Source of the DNA: Synaphobranchus kaupii
Lineage: Eukaryota > Chordata > Actinopteri > Anguilliformes > Synaphobranchidae
DNA: 64,000 nucleotides
Assembly (NCBI GenBank): GCA_029718625.1
Contig: CM056379.1
Location: forward strand, 67,512,670-67,576,669
Direction: 5' to 3'
Below the pieces are notes generated by a model that was not told the DNA's origin, did not search any database, and was given only the letters and a program-made list of their open reading frames with translations. The translations under genes and the position numbers were made by a program. Shown in pieces: positions 23,209 to 35,884 of this stretch. The first letter of the stretch is position 1. Every line of letters starts with the position of its first letter.

Positions 23209-26200
23209 CTACACCATAAACCTGAGTTTATGATTAACATAGTCATCTAAGAGAGGGCATTTGTAAACACTTCCTTCTTCATTTAAATATTCAATTAAGA
23301 GCTGATTACCTGTCCCGCTAGCGACTACTATGCCTATTTGCCATTGTTGCTCATCAATTAACATGTGCTTTACTGTCCTACCTATCATGTCTGCAGCACT
23401 GACAGACTCTAGCACTACATCCCCTCGCTGAAAATCTCCCGCCAGCATGCCACTGCATACTAGGGGTGTCACGATTCTCCAAATCCGCGATTCGATTTGA
23501 CTTTCGATTTTAAGGTCACGATTTGATTTTCGATTTTTTTCCAGCACTATTTTTTTCCCCAGCACTATAGTCTAACTAATGGCTATGCCATTGTTAGACT
23601 ATCGAGTCTTGATTTGTAAAGAAAAATACTTGTTTCTCAATAAGTAACTTTTATTTGAATAATAACAATTATAAATAATAACAAAAATATGATAATATTT
23701 AAACACACCTAAACAGTTAAGAGCTTTATCAAAACTAGACTCTAGAATAATAAACAGTTGAACATTTACCACGCTATTAACAATGTACACATTGGTTTTA
23801 TGCCCTGACAACGGTCATTTACATTTTCAAATTCTTCTTTAAAAAGATGAGCGTGTTCACATTCTTTGAACAGTTAAGAGCTTTAACAAACTAATATCTG
23901 AAATAATAAACAGTTGAACATGTACCACGCTATTAACTATTTACACATTTTTTTTCATGCCCTGACAACTGTCATTTACATTTTCAAATTCTAAATGAGA
24001 ATGGAAGAGTTGCCTGTGTCAATGTTTTTTTCCCAGTCAAATCTATTTCTTTGTGATGCCTGCGAATGTGTCCTGCCATATTTGACGTGTTGCCTGAGGT
24101 GGCGTATGGTACTCGCGTGTAGCAAGCCGACAAACTGTCGTTTTTTTGTCAATGACACGTTCGTTGTTTATATAACTCACGGGGAAGGCAAAATGTTGCC
24201 ACACCGGTGACTTGAGGGAAGCAGGAGGATTTTCCAGTTCTGTTTCTCCATCTCCGACTCCGGCAGTGGCCATGGTGTGTCGAAAAGTAATGCAGGCTAC
24301 CGGTAAGCTAACGTTAACTAGCAGCTGTGTCTTCTTTGAAATATCGTTGTTTTTTTTTCTTCGGACGCACGCCTTACATTAGAGATGGCCAAGTAGGCTA
24401 CTTTTTTTTACATTTTACCCCTCACATGAAAGGCTAAGAAGAGCGCGCGGGGGGCGGGGGTGGAGAGAAAAAAAAAACTGGGAGAATCGCGAACCAGCTT
24501 GTGATTTTGAAGTTCGAAATCGAACGCTCATTTCGATCGATTTTCGATTTCGAATCGGTATCGTGACACCCCTACTGCATACCCTAACAAGACTAGCTAG
24601 AAGGATCTCAATGGCCTGCATTAGTGTTCTGCACTAAACACTGTAAAACTGGACTGTCCTCTATATCTATGTCCTCAAAAAGCCTCACTGACCCTGTCAG
24701 AAATGTGCGTCCGTCTGCCTGCCAATCCCTAAGCTTCCTAACTAGCTCCTGATACCTATCATTCATGGCAAGTACATTCTCTTTCCTAGAAAGAGCCCCC
24801 CAGAGAGGATCCACTACTAGCTTGCCAATCAGTCCTAATGCCCTACAACCTGCAAGAAATTGAGGAACACCAATGTCATCATTCACAGCCTGAACAAGCT
24901 TGTTCTGTGTCCTGTTGACAGCTGTGAATTCGCTAAGATCGTTGCTGAGGAAGTACACACCAGCAGCATTGTGGAACGTGATATTTGTCCTATTGCCTTT
25001 AAATGGGGCAAGGGGAACACTGTCGGACCCATTCTTATCCATCAGAAATGTTCTGAACTGGACAGGCTTGCCACTCCTCTCGCATCCACGTTCCTGTTCC
25101 AGTTTACACACTGTTCTGAGCAGACGAACAGTGCCACTCTCTTTTCTAAAAAGAGATCCACTACTATCTACACCCTCACTATCATCTCCACCCTCACTAT
25201 TTGCTGAATGGGTGCCGCGCTTGCTACCTACCCTATCAGTGTCAAACACCAAATTTTCCCATTTACCTAGTGTGTTGTTGGCTTGGTGTGACAGATTATC
25301 AATAAGATGTAAGCCGCAAAATAATTAATTTACAATACGCAGGCTTGCCTTCTCTTCCTCACTACACTCATTAAACCCCTCCACTATATCTGGCAGAATG
25401 CTGGCTCTGTATTCTGTAAGTATTTCGTTAAACTTCTTCTCTGCACTAGCCCTGTCACTCATTAAATTTTTGATCTTAGAGAAGATGTTTTTCTCGCAGA
25501 ACTCAACATTCAACCCTCCGCCACCACTACTAACTACATCCTGAATCATTTCTCGAACTGTGTTAAAAGTGCACTGCTCCCTCAAACCTAAATGTAGCCT
25601 AGTGCCATCTTTTAAATATACACCTGCAGTGCCGTATTTGTGTCCATACTTACTCGTAGCATCAGTACAGAGGGTGATGTCTTCTTCTGTCAGAAGAGCA
25701 TCCTGCACATGCTGCAGTGCTACCTGTCATGCCTCCAAGACCATGTACTTACAAAAAGTGGCACTTGGCAACCTCTCTACCTGGGAGCCAGCAAGCTTCT
25801 CTAAAATAACCTTCACCACCTCTGTGGCTTTATTTGCACTAACCCCCTTAGTTGTCACTAAATCCATATACACCTCCCTAACGGCCTCAGAATATCTGCC
25901 GTGTTCAAATGTGGATATTCTCGCATGCCCCTGTACAAGCCTATCTAATTCCTCCCTCACTGCAGAATGTCCCCCCCTCCAAAGTTCTACCTGCTGGTTT
26001 AAAACCTCCACCTGCTCAAGTAAATCAGAGACCCTATGGCTACTCTTGCCTGCCTTCCTTTTGTAGTAATTACTACGGAGGGAGTCCCTTCTCTTCTCTA
26101 GCATAATTTCTTCCAAGTTTTCACAGAGGTCCTGAATCCTCTTCTCTGCCTGCGCTATTGCCTGTTCTAGGCCCCTATTCCTAAGTCGAAGCTCTGCAGT

Positions 26201-26871
26201 CTCTTGTTGCGTTTTCTCTAACTTTTCCTCCCTGCGCTTGAGCTTCTTATGAAATTTTTTTGGGTGCTGCTGATACAGTCTCTCAGTACACTTTGCTAAT
26301 TTAGACTGTAAGCCCTTAATTTTAACCTCTGCCTCATAGAGTTTTCTATTTGTTGCTTTCTTTTCTTCATCTAACCTGTCCCTCTCTTTACAAAGAAGCG
26401 CAAACCCTCCCTGTAGCCTGGTTTTATCTGCCATTTCTTGTTGCAAATCCCCTACAATCTCACTAACATCCCTCACAGAAGCCTCATGTGCACTGTCGTG
26501 AGTATCTTCTTCACTTCGCGAACTTGCCTGATCAAGTTTTTTTGGCAGCTTAAAGACAGACCTTCTCTCTCACTGCACCACAACATTCTGGCTTTAGAAA
26601 AAGCCCAACGCACGTATGTCCTGAGACAACGGAGTACATCATGATAATCATCATCTAGCTGAATGGCAAAGTTGTGACACAGAATGTCAACTAAACACTT
26701 CTCTTTGCAGGGCACATCTGTAAGTCTAGCATATTTCTCCATTTCAAACATAACCATATTGGTTAACAGATTAACATCTAATTTGTCTACCCTCTCGACA
26801 GAAGTGTTGAATTCTATCCCCAACCTCTTACACTCCCTATACACCATACCACTCATCTTGCTGCAGCTCAT
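23209..26871 (-). pseudogene. Broken gene of an unnamed coiled-coil plus RNase-H-like family
   Basis: Right to left: an N-terminal helical part (26871-26570), a long coiled coil (26476-26000; LQSKLAKCTERLYQ, KLKRREEKLEKTQQ), then a region (25708-24610) with LCTDATSKYGHKYGTAGVY, NLMSDRASAEKKF, LFCGLHLIDN and GCRALGLIGKLVVDPLWG, and a C-terminal tail (23452-23209; GRTVKHMLIDEQQW). From memory this order occurs in long uncharacterised proteins of fish and invertebrates; the paired acidic motifs suggest an RNase-H-fold, possibly transposase-derived, core. That function is inference. Damage: a frame change near 26570, TGA at about 25727, TAA at about 25325, a frame change near 24620, and a hAT-type insertion at 23461-24574. 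The three frames 26476-25727, 25708-25325 and 25252-24608 share one phase. Confidence 0.65.
23461..24574. mobile_element. hAT-type non-autonomous element, 1114 bp, perfect 8 bp TSD
   Basis: The left end is TAGGGGTGTCACGAT and the right end its complement ATCGTGACACCCCTA. CTGCATAC flanks both sides (23453-23460 and 24575-24582). Eight-base duplications are the hAT signature, and this terminus is common in fish. The sub-terminal sequence is rich in TCGATTT words in both arms. No transposase is visible. Removing it would reconnect the flanking pseudogene at a Val-Cys-Ser position. Confidence 0.93.
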
Positions 26872-27060
26872 TGTGTTCTCTTCTTGGGTCCCAAGCAGAA
26901 ATAATTTTTTTAAATATTAACAGCAACAGTTATGGGAAAAGGGTAGGGGGTGGGGACCTTTGATTGGAAGCTGTATGTTGCATGTTGCTTTGTAGAACCA
27001 ATTACACAGTAAACAGAATTTAAAAAGTCATAAACAAAGTGTTTAAAGCCCCACCTTCCA

Positions 27061-29461
27061 TTCTCTCAGTTTTTGGATTCGGAATCTATAAGGTGCATGT
27101 TCCCTTTTCATGTTAATTTAAAAAAACACCCATTCGCAATATTAAAATGCTTTATACCATACTGTAGACGAGATTTTGCTGAAGATCTACATGCAAAAAT
27201 GTCGTTGTTCATCTGGAGTTTACCGGCGAAATGGTCCAGAGAAAAACATAGCAGCTAGCGACTTAAGCTGGCACTGGTTATCAGAATTCTGTTACGAACC
27301 AAATACGGGCTGGACCCAAGTGCAACGACCAGGAGGCAGATTTCACAGCAAGGGGTTTTTATTAAGCTTTGGGGTAGTCCCAAAGCTGTACAGAAAGATA
27401 AGACACAGTAATATACAGGGTGAGAAAGTTCAATACGAACTGCTCCAAGCCGGAGCTGGACTTGAGTACAGGAGGTGAGTTCCAAGCCGGAACTGGACTG
27501 TACTGGACCGGAGGTCCACTCAGGAACTGGACCACGGAGTAGGCGGGTTTGTTCCAAACCGGAACTGGACTTTAAACTGGAGGTGCACGTAGCACCGGAA
27601 CTGGACTGGAACTGGACCGGGAGGTCCAACTGGAACGGGACAGCCGGAACAACAGGATTGTTCCAAACCGGAACTGGACTTTAAACGGGAGGTGCACGTA
27701 GCACCGGAACTGGACCGGAACTGGACCGGGAGGTCCAACTGGAACTGGGTAGCAGGAACAACAGGATTGTTCCAAACCGGAACTGGACTTTAAACTGGAG
27801 GTGCACGTAGCACCGGAACTGGACTGGAACTGGACCGGGAGGTCCAACTGGAACTGGACGGCAGGAACAACAGGATCTGTTCCAAGCCGGAACTGGACTT
27901 TAAACTGGAGGTGCACGTAGCACCGGAACTGGACTGGAACTGGACCGGGAGGTCCAACTGGAACTGGACAGCAGGAACAACAGGATTGTTCCAAGCCGGA
28001 ACTGGACTTTAAACTGGAGGTGCACGAAGCACCGGAACTGGACTGGAACTGGACCGGGAGGTTCAGCTGGTACGGGACTGGATACTGAGGTAGGTAGCCG
28101 GCAGCGCCCGGCAGGGTGGAACTGTGTGGCGGGGCTCAGCTGGAGCCGGTGGAGGTAGCTGGTTTGCTGCGGAACCTGGGACCGTAACCGCGGCAAAGGG
28201 ATTCACCTTGGCCGGACAGGAACCACTGCAGGATAGCGAGGCAGACACCCCACTGCGGCCGTGCTGCGAGCTGGAGTTGGAGGCACCGTAACACACAAAC
28301 ACACTGACTAACAGCTACAGACTGGTGCAGGCAGGAACAGCTGGTAGTTAGAGGGAGACAGGTTAGCAGCAAAGCATGCAGTAAATGATAGGGCAGAATA
28401 GTAACCAGACCGGAGGGTAGAACGACTGTAAGCTGACGGGTTAGGTTCGCAACCAAGCATACAGCACTCTAGTACAATAACCAGAAGACCAGGAACACAC
28501 AACGTAGTTTAGACAACGAACTGGCGCCGACTAGCAGCCAGCCGGGGGTTTAAGTAGGGGAGTGAAATTGAAAACAAAGGCGAACACGTGAGGAATGTAA
28601 CTGAGTGTGATTGACAATAAACCAGGTGCGGAAAGAAAGCCAAGAGCAGGGAAAGCGATAGGTGGAAACCAAAGTAGGAAACCGAGAAACAAACAGAAGG
28701 GAAACGCCCAGCCTGCAGCAAATGGGAAAACATGGACAGGGGAATCCAACATGACACGGAGGGAAAACAGGAAAACGCGGAGAAGGACAGGAGGGGAACG
28801 GAACGTTACAAATTCTCAGTTTTTGGATTTGGAATCTATAAGGTGCATGTTCCCTTTTCATGTTAATTTTAAAAAACACCCATTCTCAATATTAAAATGC
28901 TTTATACCATACTGTAGACTAGATTTTGATGAAAATCTACATGTAAAAATGTCGTTGTTCATCTGGAGTTTACCGGCGAAATGGTCCAGAGAAAAAGATA
29001 GCAGCTAGCGACTTTAGCTGGCACTGGTTATCAGAATTCTCAGTTTTTGGATTCGGAATCTATAAGGTGCATGTTCCCTTTTCATGTTAATTTTTAAAAA
29101 GACCCATTCGCAATATTAAAATGCTTTATACCATACTGTAGACTAGATTTTGATGAAAATCTACATGTAAAAATGTCGTTGTTCATCTGGAGTTTACCGG
29201 CGAAATGGTCCAGAGAAAAAGATAGCAGCTAGCGACTTTAGCTGGCACTGGTTATCAGAATTCTCAGTTTTTGGATTCGGAATCTATAAGGTGCATGTTC
29301 CCTTTTCATGTTAATTTTAAAAAAACACCCATTCTCAATATTAAAATGCTTTATACCATACTGTAGACGAGATTTTGATGAAGATCTACATGTAAAAATG
29401 TCGTTGTTCATCTGGAGTTTACCGGCGAAATGGCCCAGAGAAAAACATAGCAGCTAGCGAC
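27061..29461 (+). repeat. 224-234 bp satellite array, first four units (interrupted)
   Basis: CAGTTTTTGGATTYGGAATC occurs at 27067, 28817, 29041 and 29265, and again at 32695. Each unit carries GGTGCATGTTCCCTTTTCAT, AAAATGTCGTTGTTCATCTG and GCAGCTAGCGACTT. A solo LTR (27300-28810) splits units 1 and 2, and a 3.2 kb element (29466-32666) splits units 4 and 5. Confidence 0.93.
27300..28810 (-). mobile_element. Solo LTR of a related Gypsy family
   Basis: It begins TGTTACGAACC and ends CGTTACA, with AATTC duplicated outside both ends (27295-27299 and 28811-28815). The first 60 bp (GGACCCAAGTGCAACGACCAGGAGGCAGATT) and the last 70 bp (ACATGACACGGAGGGAAAACAGGAAAAC) closely resemble the LTRs at 14656, here given only as similarity. 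The middle (27480-28075) holds about five ~115 bp units rich in GGAACTGGACTTTAAACTGG. No internal region remains, as expected after LTR-LTR recombination. Open frames inside it follow the minisatellite. Confidence 0.95.
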
Positions 29462-30944
29462 TTAACCTCTTCCTACCGAGGGCAAAATAGGCCAAATTCT
29501 GCCTGTTTTCACTAGTGACAAACAAAGGTGGTTATCTCAAAAACTATAAATGGTACAAATATGGTTCATGGCTTTTATTAAAGCAGACACCTGCAGTATT
29601 ACGACTAAGCAGTGAGAACTCATAGAAATCCAGTTTTTGATACTTAACTACAACAATTTATGTACAGAAAATATAAAAAAACTAAAAAACGGGTACCTAC
29701 ATTCAAGTTTAAGAATTTTTACCTGGGGAGCTACAAATGCAATCAAGGAAATGACTCCTCTATCTGATTCATCAATATGCTGCCTACCTCTGGTAACAAT
29801 CTGGTGTCAATATCTCAAACCATTCAAATTTTACAGGGTTTTTTTCAGGTGAACCTTTTTCGTTATCCAAATGGTGCCAAATGGTGCCAAATGGTGCCAA
29901 ATGTGCCAAAAATGGCAATGTTCCAGAAAGGTCTCAATATGATTTATTTTTTAGGTTTTTACAATAAAATGAGATAATTTGTCAATATTGGCAATAAAAG
30001 TTCATTTTTAGACGTGTTCTTGGTGTTCTGCATATTACACAACTAACTACCCAAGGTTACAAAAAGCTGTCAAAACCCATGTAGCAGCACAGTGAATCTT
30101 GTGTATTTCACCAGAGCCCCATTAGCCAGAAATGAGTCCAGGAATGTGCAAACAGGTTTTCAAATGAATAATGGGAATAGTATGAAACTTCCCTACACAT
30201 TAATGCTTGCCAGTCCTGTCCTTTATTCTGTTGCCACCTCCTATGACAGGGACGTTGGGGTTGGGTTTTAGGAGGCAAAACTTTATACATGACAAACATA
30301 TATCAACTATATACAAGTGCACTAAGGTGTACTACTAAAAGTGCAGTGGATAAAAAATCAAAAGTCCACCAGTTTCCTAGATAAAAAATAAAAACACCCC
30401 TGCTGTAACAAATAAAAAGATCCTTGCCTCTAATTGCTGAAGTTACTGTATTTACACAAAGAAAGTACAAAATGGCAGGGTCCAAAAAGCTAAAAAAAAT
30501 TAACTAAAAACAAAAAAAGGTAAAGGATCAAAACATGGGGGTGGAGGTTCAGGAGAGATTATTTAACCATTCATACAGAAGCCATTTAGACTACACATTC
30601 CCTCAGGAGAGCAATCTGCATCATTACAAATCCCACTAACCCTGTCCATGGAATTGTCCACCATGTTGATATACCCATTAGTCCCCCTTATACAACAACA
30701 ATCAACAATAATAATAATCAACAAGTACTCCCTCATGTTATCATGTTCTCTCCCTCATACCATGCATAAATTACCATTTTGTTTACCTGCACAGCCTTCT
30801 GTACTGCATACAGAACAATTTACTCAGGTGGAACAATGACTTTACTAAACACTTCCAGAAGCCATTTCACACTCAAAAAAATCGTTTTAGTAGCTCATCT
30901 CAGACACAAATAGATAGCTAGCTGCTTGTTACCTGTAATTTTGC

Positions 30945-31140
30945 TTGCATTACATTACATTACATTTATTTAGCAGACGCTTTTATCCAAAGCGACGTAC
31001 AGTAAGTGCGCACAGAGACATCAAGATCACTACAGAACAGACAAGGCAAAGCACATCCTTCGCATAATGTAGCAGCTATCCCTAGCAATGAACGTCGACT
31101 GTAGTTCACAGTAAGCTGTGGGCAAATCAGCAACACCACA
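30945..31140 (-). repeat. L2/CR1-type retroposon tail, inverted
   Basis: CATTACATTACATTACATTT followed by GCAGACGCTTTTATCCAAAG marks the tail on the minus strand. The body matches 2525-2712 over ~180 bp. It is nested in the TTAA-flanked element. Confidence 0.85.
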
Positions 31141-31595
31141 CTTCCATTCCTAATACTCGTATAAACTATAATAAACAGACAGGAAAACACAGGGATGCTT
31201 GCTAGCTTGCCACTGTAAAGGCAATACTATCTATATTAATTTAGCTGAGAGGGACCGATTTTATGCATAAGTATATAAGGTTAGTTAGCTTCACAGAAGA
31301 AACACAGGGATTCACGCATTGCAGCTAAATTTCCTTCGATGCTTACACCAATACACCCTAAGTTTACTTCATAAATTATGTATCATACCGTTGGAATGTG
31401 CAATTTGTAATATTAATTGTATGAAAAACAATAAAATACAGTTGACAATGTAATTACGAACCCGCATGGCATTGCGTGAATTCACACTGGTATATCGAAA
31501 AATCGGTAATACCACCAGCCCTAACGACATTACCTGCCATGGCGAAATTCAATGCGTTTATAGCATAACACTGTTAGTATGATAAAACAACTTAC

Positions 31596-31735
31596 ATGTC
31601 AGCAACATCATCTCGGTCATCAGTGGATTCAGCGTCACTGAGACAGGATGAGTCTCCCTCGGCAAAAACATCTTCTGGCTTATCCAGTTCGTCTAGCACT
31701 TGGTGCACGGATAAACGCCTCAAAAATCTCGACAT
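31596..31735 (-). pseudogene. Putative piggyBac-type transposase first exon
   Basis: Minus-strand ATG at 31735 opens MSRFLRRLSVHQVLDEL and continues into an acidic serine/aspartate stretch (EGDSSCLSDAESTDDRDD), typical of piggyBac N-termini. The frame reaches GAC AT followed by GTAAGT, a strong splice donor (31590-31595). A plus-strand serine-rich frame at the same place is the mirror of this exon. No downstream exon was identified. Confidence 0.5.
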
Positions 31736-32670
31736 AACTACACAAAAACTGTATCAAAAATACTCTAAAGTAAAAAATGTAACTGCGGGCCTTACCTAAT
31801 TAATTGTGCTTTGCTAAACGGAATGTAGCGAGCTACGCTACAAGGTAAAAACACTGCGCCATTTTGGTTCGATAATTACGCGTGGCTCGCCACTTCCTCA
31901 TACGCACGGCTCGATTTCCTTTTTTACGACGGCTATTGTATTCAATAGCCGGCTTGTTTCAAAGATAAGAGTCTTGGCTATTTCCTGGAATATTTGACAG
32001 ACAGTTTTAAAACCCAATGGAAAGCTAATAATACTCAGAGTGGAGGCGGGTGGAAGACGGTTTTTCCCACTTCAGATAGGCCTATTGTGCTATCAGTCAA
32101 AGAAATACACCCAATTGACGACGGTTTTGCATAAATCTCTGCAAGCATGTTCAAAACTACTCTGGCTAACATATACTAAGCCATGGGATTGGTACTCCAG
32201 AAACTGGCTGAGTTTCACAACGCCAAAGTGAACACAGCCGAACGAGTCGTAATCAAGTGCAAAAAAGCACAAGTCGGTTTAAAATTGGAAAAAAATAATG
32301 TACAGCCGTATGAAAGTTTTAAAGTATTTATTCTTGAAGCCTAAAGGTATAATGATTTTTCAAACCAAAGTTTTGTGAAATACAATTAAGCAGAACAGTT
32401 TACCAGCACATTGTTTATGGTGTGACATCAAGCTGCAATACATGTTTGAGAATTAGGTCCGAGTTTCCAACGTTATTTACGAAGTTTTATTCCGACGTTT
32501 TGGGCTTAAAAACCACTTTCCCAGAAGGAATGGATATATCTTAAGGATATTTAATCAAAATATTGAGGTGAGCAGTTTATTATATATTATTAAATTAATG
32601 AAATGTATAATGTAATAATTTCCGTCACGCCGGCGTTACCGCTAGGGGGCGTTTGGCATTAAGAGGTTAA

Positions 32671-32850
32671 GCTGGCACTGGTTATCAGAATTCTCAGTTT
32701 TTGGATTTGGAATCTATAAGGTGCATGTTCCCTTTTCATGTTAATTAAAAAAAACACCCATTCGCAATATTAAAATGCTTTATACTATACTGTAGACGAG
32801 ATTTTGATGAAGACCTACATGTAAAAATGTCGTTGTTCATCTGGAGTTTA
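32671..32850 (+). repeat. Fifth, truncated unit of the 224-234 bp satellite
   Basis: The unit resumes right after the second TTAA with AGCTGGCACTGGTTATCAGA and runs to CATCTGGAGTTTAC near 32850, where it stops before the usual CGGCGAAATGG. Confidence 0.9.
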
Positions 32851-32851
32851 C

Positions 32852-33425
32852 TGACCTAGCCACATCAGAAAACATTTCAGAGCGCCTCTTTGCCAGCATA
32901 TCTTGGACCAATCGGATTTGAACAATCGGCATGATGTCAAGACAGGGGTTGGCCACAATTTGAATAACATTTCATTTCACTATTACAAAATCCCTTCTGG
33001 GGTTATTTCGATTAAGGTGGCGAGCGCCTTATTTTTTTGGTGCCATTTTGCTTCTGAAGTGGCTGTAGAATTCTAAGTCCCGCAGGACGCGCAGCACATG
33101 TAACGTTTTCAGGACGTTTTTCTTGTAATAAAATGTGTATTAACGACTTCAATGTGGTTGGATGTTTTATAATGACCCCATTGATTTCGGTACAAATGCT
33201 CGTAAACAGAGTCAAATTAGCATAATAATTTCTGGGTTCTAAAGTAAAAAAATAACATTGTTGAAGTGTAAGTACACTTCTGAAACAAATGAATAGCTTC
33301 ATCTACTCTCGTTTAGTAGATTTCCTTGTTAAATGACATGTTGAAATGAGCCCAGACGTCAATTTTGTTTTTTGTTTTGCGTGTGGAATGCCCATTGTGA
33401 TTACATTGCGGGCAGAACATTCAAC
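32852..33425. other. Unassigned stretch
   Basis: No recognisable gene or terminal repeat. A 96-codon minus-strand frame (33302-33012) has no domain I can name. Confidence 0.4.
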
Positions 33426-33429
33426 CTCC

Positions 33430-33635
33430 CTAGCTTTGGATTAGAGCTAGTTTTTTTAGTGTGAGCTACGATAGGCAATATTGGTAGTTGTAACGGCCAC
33501 ATTTTGATATCAAGACTTTTGGCAGGCCTAGTTTTTGCAAGTTGGAATTAAGAACTTATAGACAGCGCTATGTAGGCTATGCGTGAGTAGCTTGGCTTTT
33601 TTCACGTCGTAGACGTTTTTGATCTGATATACTTG
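33430..33635 (+). repeat. Dispersed repeat, second copy of 3340-3556
   Basis: GTGAGCTACGATAGGCAATA, GTTTTTGCAAGTTGGAATTA and TATAGACAGCGCTATGTAGG occur in the same order and spacing as at 3375-3520. Confidence 0.75.
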
Positions 33636-34379
33636 TCTCTTAGGGCATGACAAATGCTCATTCCAATTTACTGTGCGCTGATATGTGGTAGATTAAGGTA
33701 AAAATTTCCTTGGAGTCATTATGAATAGGAAAATTAAAATGAAAAAAAATACAGAAAAATGCAATCCCAGGACAAAACTATACATACTGTACAGTACAGG
33801 GACAACTGATGTTTTATTGAGGTACAAGAGTGAATGATTAGGCAACATATTTAGGTGTATGTAACACTGTGATATCAATGTTTTTTTATCTTAAAGCTGG
33901 GGTATGCAGGTTTTTGGCACGAGCAGAATCTGGGCAGAAGGACAAAGATTTTGAATGTATACAGCGGCAAAAACCCCACCCCCTCCTCTTTTTCCCTTCC
34001 CCGGCCCCTCCCCCCAAGCACATGAACGCGTGCTGACCTGGTAATGATAGTGACAGAGAACTCACATTGGCATCTTCACCCACCTGCGTGTCATCATGTC
34101 CGAATACGTAAACAACTTGCTAGGTAACCATCTAACTACAATCGTAGCGGGATCTGACGTTATTAGATTATAAATGCAGGCACCCGGGCTAACTTGTGTG
34201 TGCCTTATCTGAGCCCATTCGTGGCTGCCTGGCTGTGTCGTTAGGTCCCTATCAGCTAACTATGCTAGCTAGCCTAGCTTTATTCACATAACGTTAGCTG
34301 CCTCCACCGATTTTGTGTAACGTTATGTGTGCACGGATGAATGTGAGGCATAATGTAAAGCGCGTTGGTGGCACAAGCC

Positions 34380-34510
34380 TAAGCTAGCTAGCTATCGATT
34401 GTTAGCTTGATAAAGTTAGCTAGCTAGCTAGCTAAGAATACACAGCTGATAACACACATCCCTGTGAACCTTGCTAGCTAACTAGCTAGGATGATAGCGG
34501 CTACATCTCC
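34380..34510. repeat. GCTAGCTA-rich low-complexity tract
   Basis: Runs of AAGCTAGCTAGCTA and GTTAGCTAGCTAGCTAGCTA form short self-complementary stretches inside the left part of the 6.27 kb transposon. Confidence 0.8.
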
Positions 34511-35884
34511 ATGACAGTAGCTACATGGCTAGCTATCTTAGCTAGCGTTCGAGCACCCATTGTCGACCGCTTTCGCGGAAAAAACAGCAAAGCGTACACA
34601 TAATCGCAATCGTAGGTAAAAATGGGATACATATCGGTAACACCCTGTACCTAGTTTTGTAGAAAAAAATGTCCTTGTTATCCTCCGAAGGCTATTTTCT
34701 TCAGGACTTCCGCTATTTTCTTTCTTTAACGGCAAATATGCAGGACGCCCGCCCGCCGTAGCATTAGCCGGGTGGGGACCTATTCTCGACCGCCCCTCGC
34801 GATTAGTGCCGCGGTCTTTACTTTTCTCTAATTTTATGAAAGTGGAGCCACTATAAGTCATAAAGTAAGCACGCATTCAACTCTATGGTATTTTATCTTC
34901 TCAAAAATACGTCAATGGTCCCATGTACTCGCCAATTTATTTTGTAAGACAACATCTTCACCTGTACCTTGTGGAAACACTGGAAGCTGACTACAATATA
35001 CATGACAAAAATTCCTTATGACAACACTCTGCGGCCTATTGTTAGTTCTCAAACACCTTAATTAAATGGGTTGAACAATTAATATACATGTTAAAATACA
35101 TTGAAACATAATTCAATAATTGCATTAATTGCATTTCAGCATTGTAATGGTAAACAGGTAGCATGGTAGATAGCACGATCATCAATGGGACGTTATTTTA
35201 GATCAAGTTGTAGAAGCGTCTTTCTACAAAAACGGCAGCATTCCCTTTTTAGAACAAGGAAAATATCTCCTATTTAAAAAATGGTGACACATAATACATA
35301 TCTTGCATTAATTCAAAATGTTCTTTTGTTAAAAAAAACGTGTCCTTTAGGTGTATTCGTTTGTTTACCATTAATATAAAAGTTAAACAAAATCACGTCC
35401 TATCATGATTGGAGGTTTAGTGACACATTTTAAGTTGAAACTTGTATTTCTTCTTGTTTTAATACGATTAAACTTACAAATAAACACAGATAAAATCGCT
35501 GTACTTAATAGCTAAATATCCTATTTAAGTAGGCTAGATGTAAAAAGATGAAATCATATTTTATATTTTCATTTAAACATTGCTTTTCAGTGTTGTTTTT
35601 GTTCGTGGAAAATCTGTAGGCTACGTTGCATTTCAGGACATAAAACCTGCCAAGGCTACATTGTGTTATGTCCTGCATTGCAAATTTCACCAGAAGAGGG
35701 GACCGTTTACAAAAATATACCAGCAATACTTACACAGCTATGCTCCCCTTTATTCCTCTGAAGAGCATATTTTGTGACATTAAATACAAACCATGCCTTG
35801 TGCACACTCCTTAACTGGACAGCAAAAAGGTGTGACAAATATCCTATTTGTAAATACATCCAGCCAGTTATTTCTTCTAAAATC

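Larger units (their letters stand above)
29466..32666 (-). mobile_element. 3.2 kb piggyBac-like element with TTAA target sites
   Basis: TTAA lies on both sides (29462-29465 and 32667-32670) and the ends are CCTCTT...AAGAGG. The insertion cleanly interrupts the satellite (GACTTA | element | AGCTGGCAC). A plausible first exon of a piggyBac-type transposase is at 31735-31596. I could not recognise the catalytic part, so this is likely an internally deleted derivative. An L2-type tail is nested at 30950-31140 and a short (AAATGGTGCC)3 run lies near 29870. Confidence 0.75.

Noticed and set aside
27475..28196. Open frames of 69-140 codons in the solo LTR
   Set aside because: They read through ~115 bp repeats on both strands and resemble the LTR artefacts above.
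31596..31799. Plus-strand serine-rich 67-codon frame
   Set aside because: The opposite strand gives a better reading: an acidic exon with a consensus splice donor inside a TTAA-flanked element.
27061..32850. CRISPR-like array
   Set aside because: Direct repeats are long (224-234 bp) and contiguous, with no short repeat/spacer alternation, and the genome is a vertebrate.
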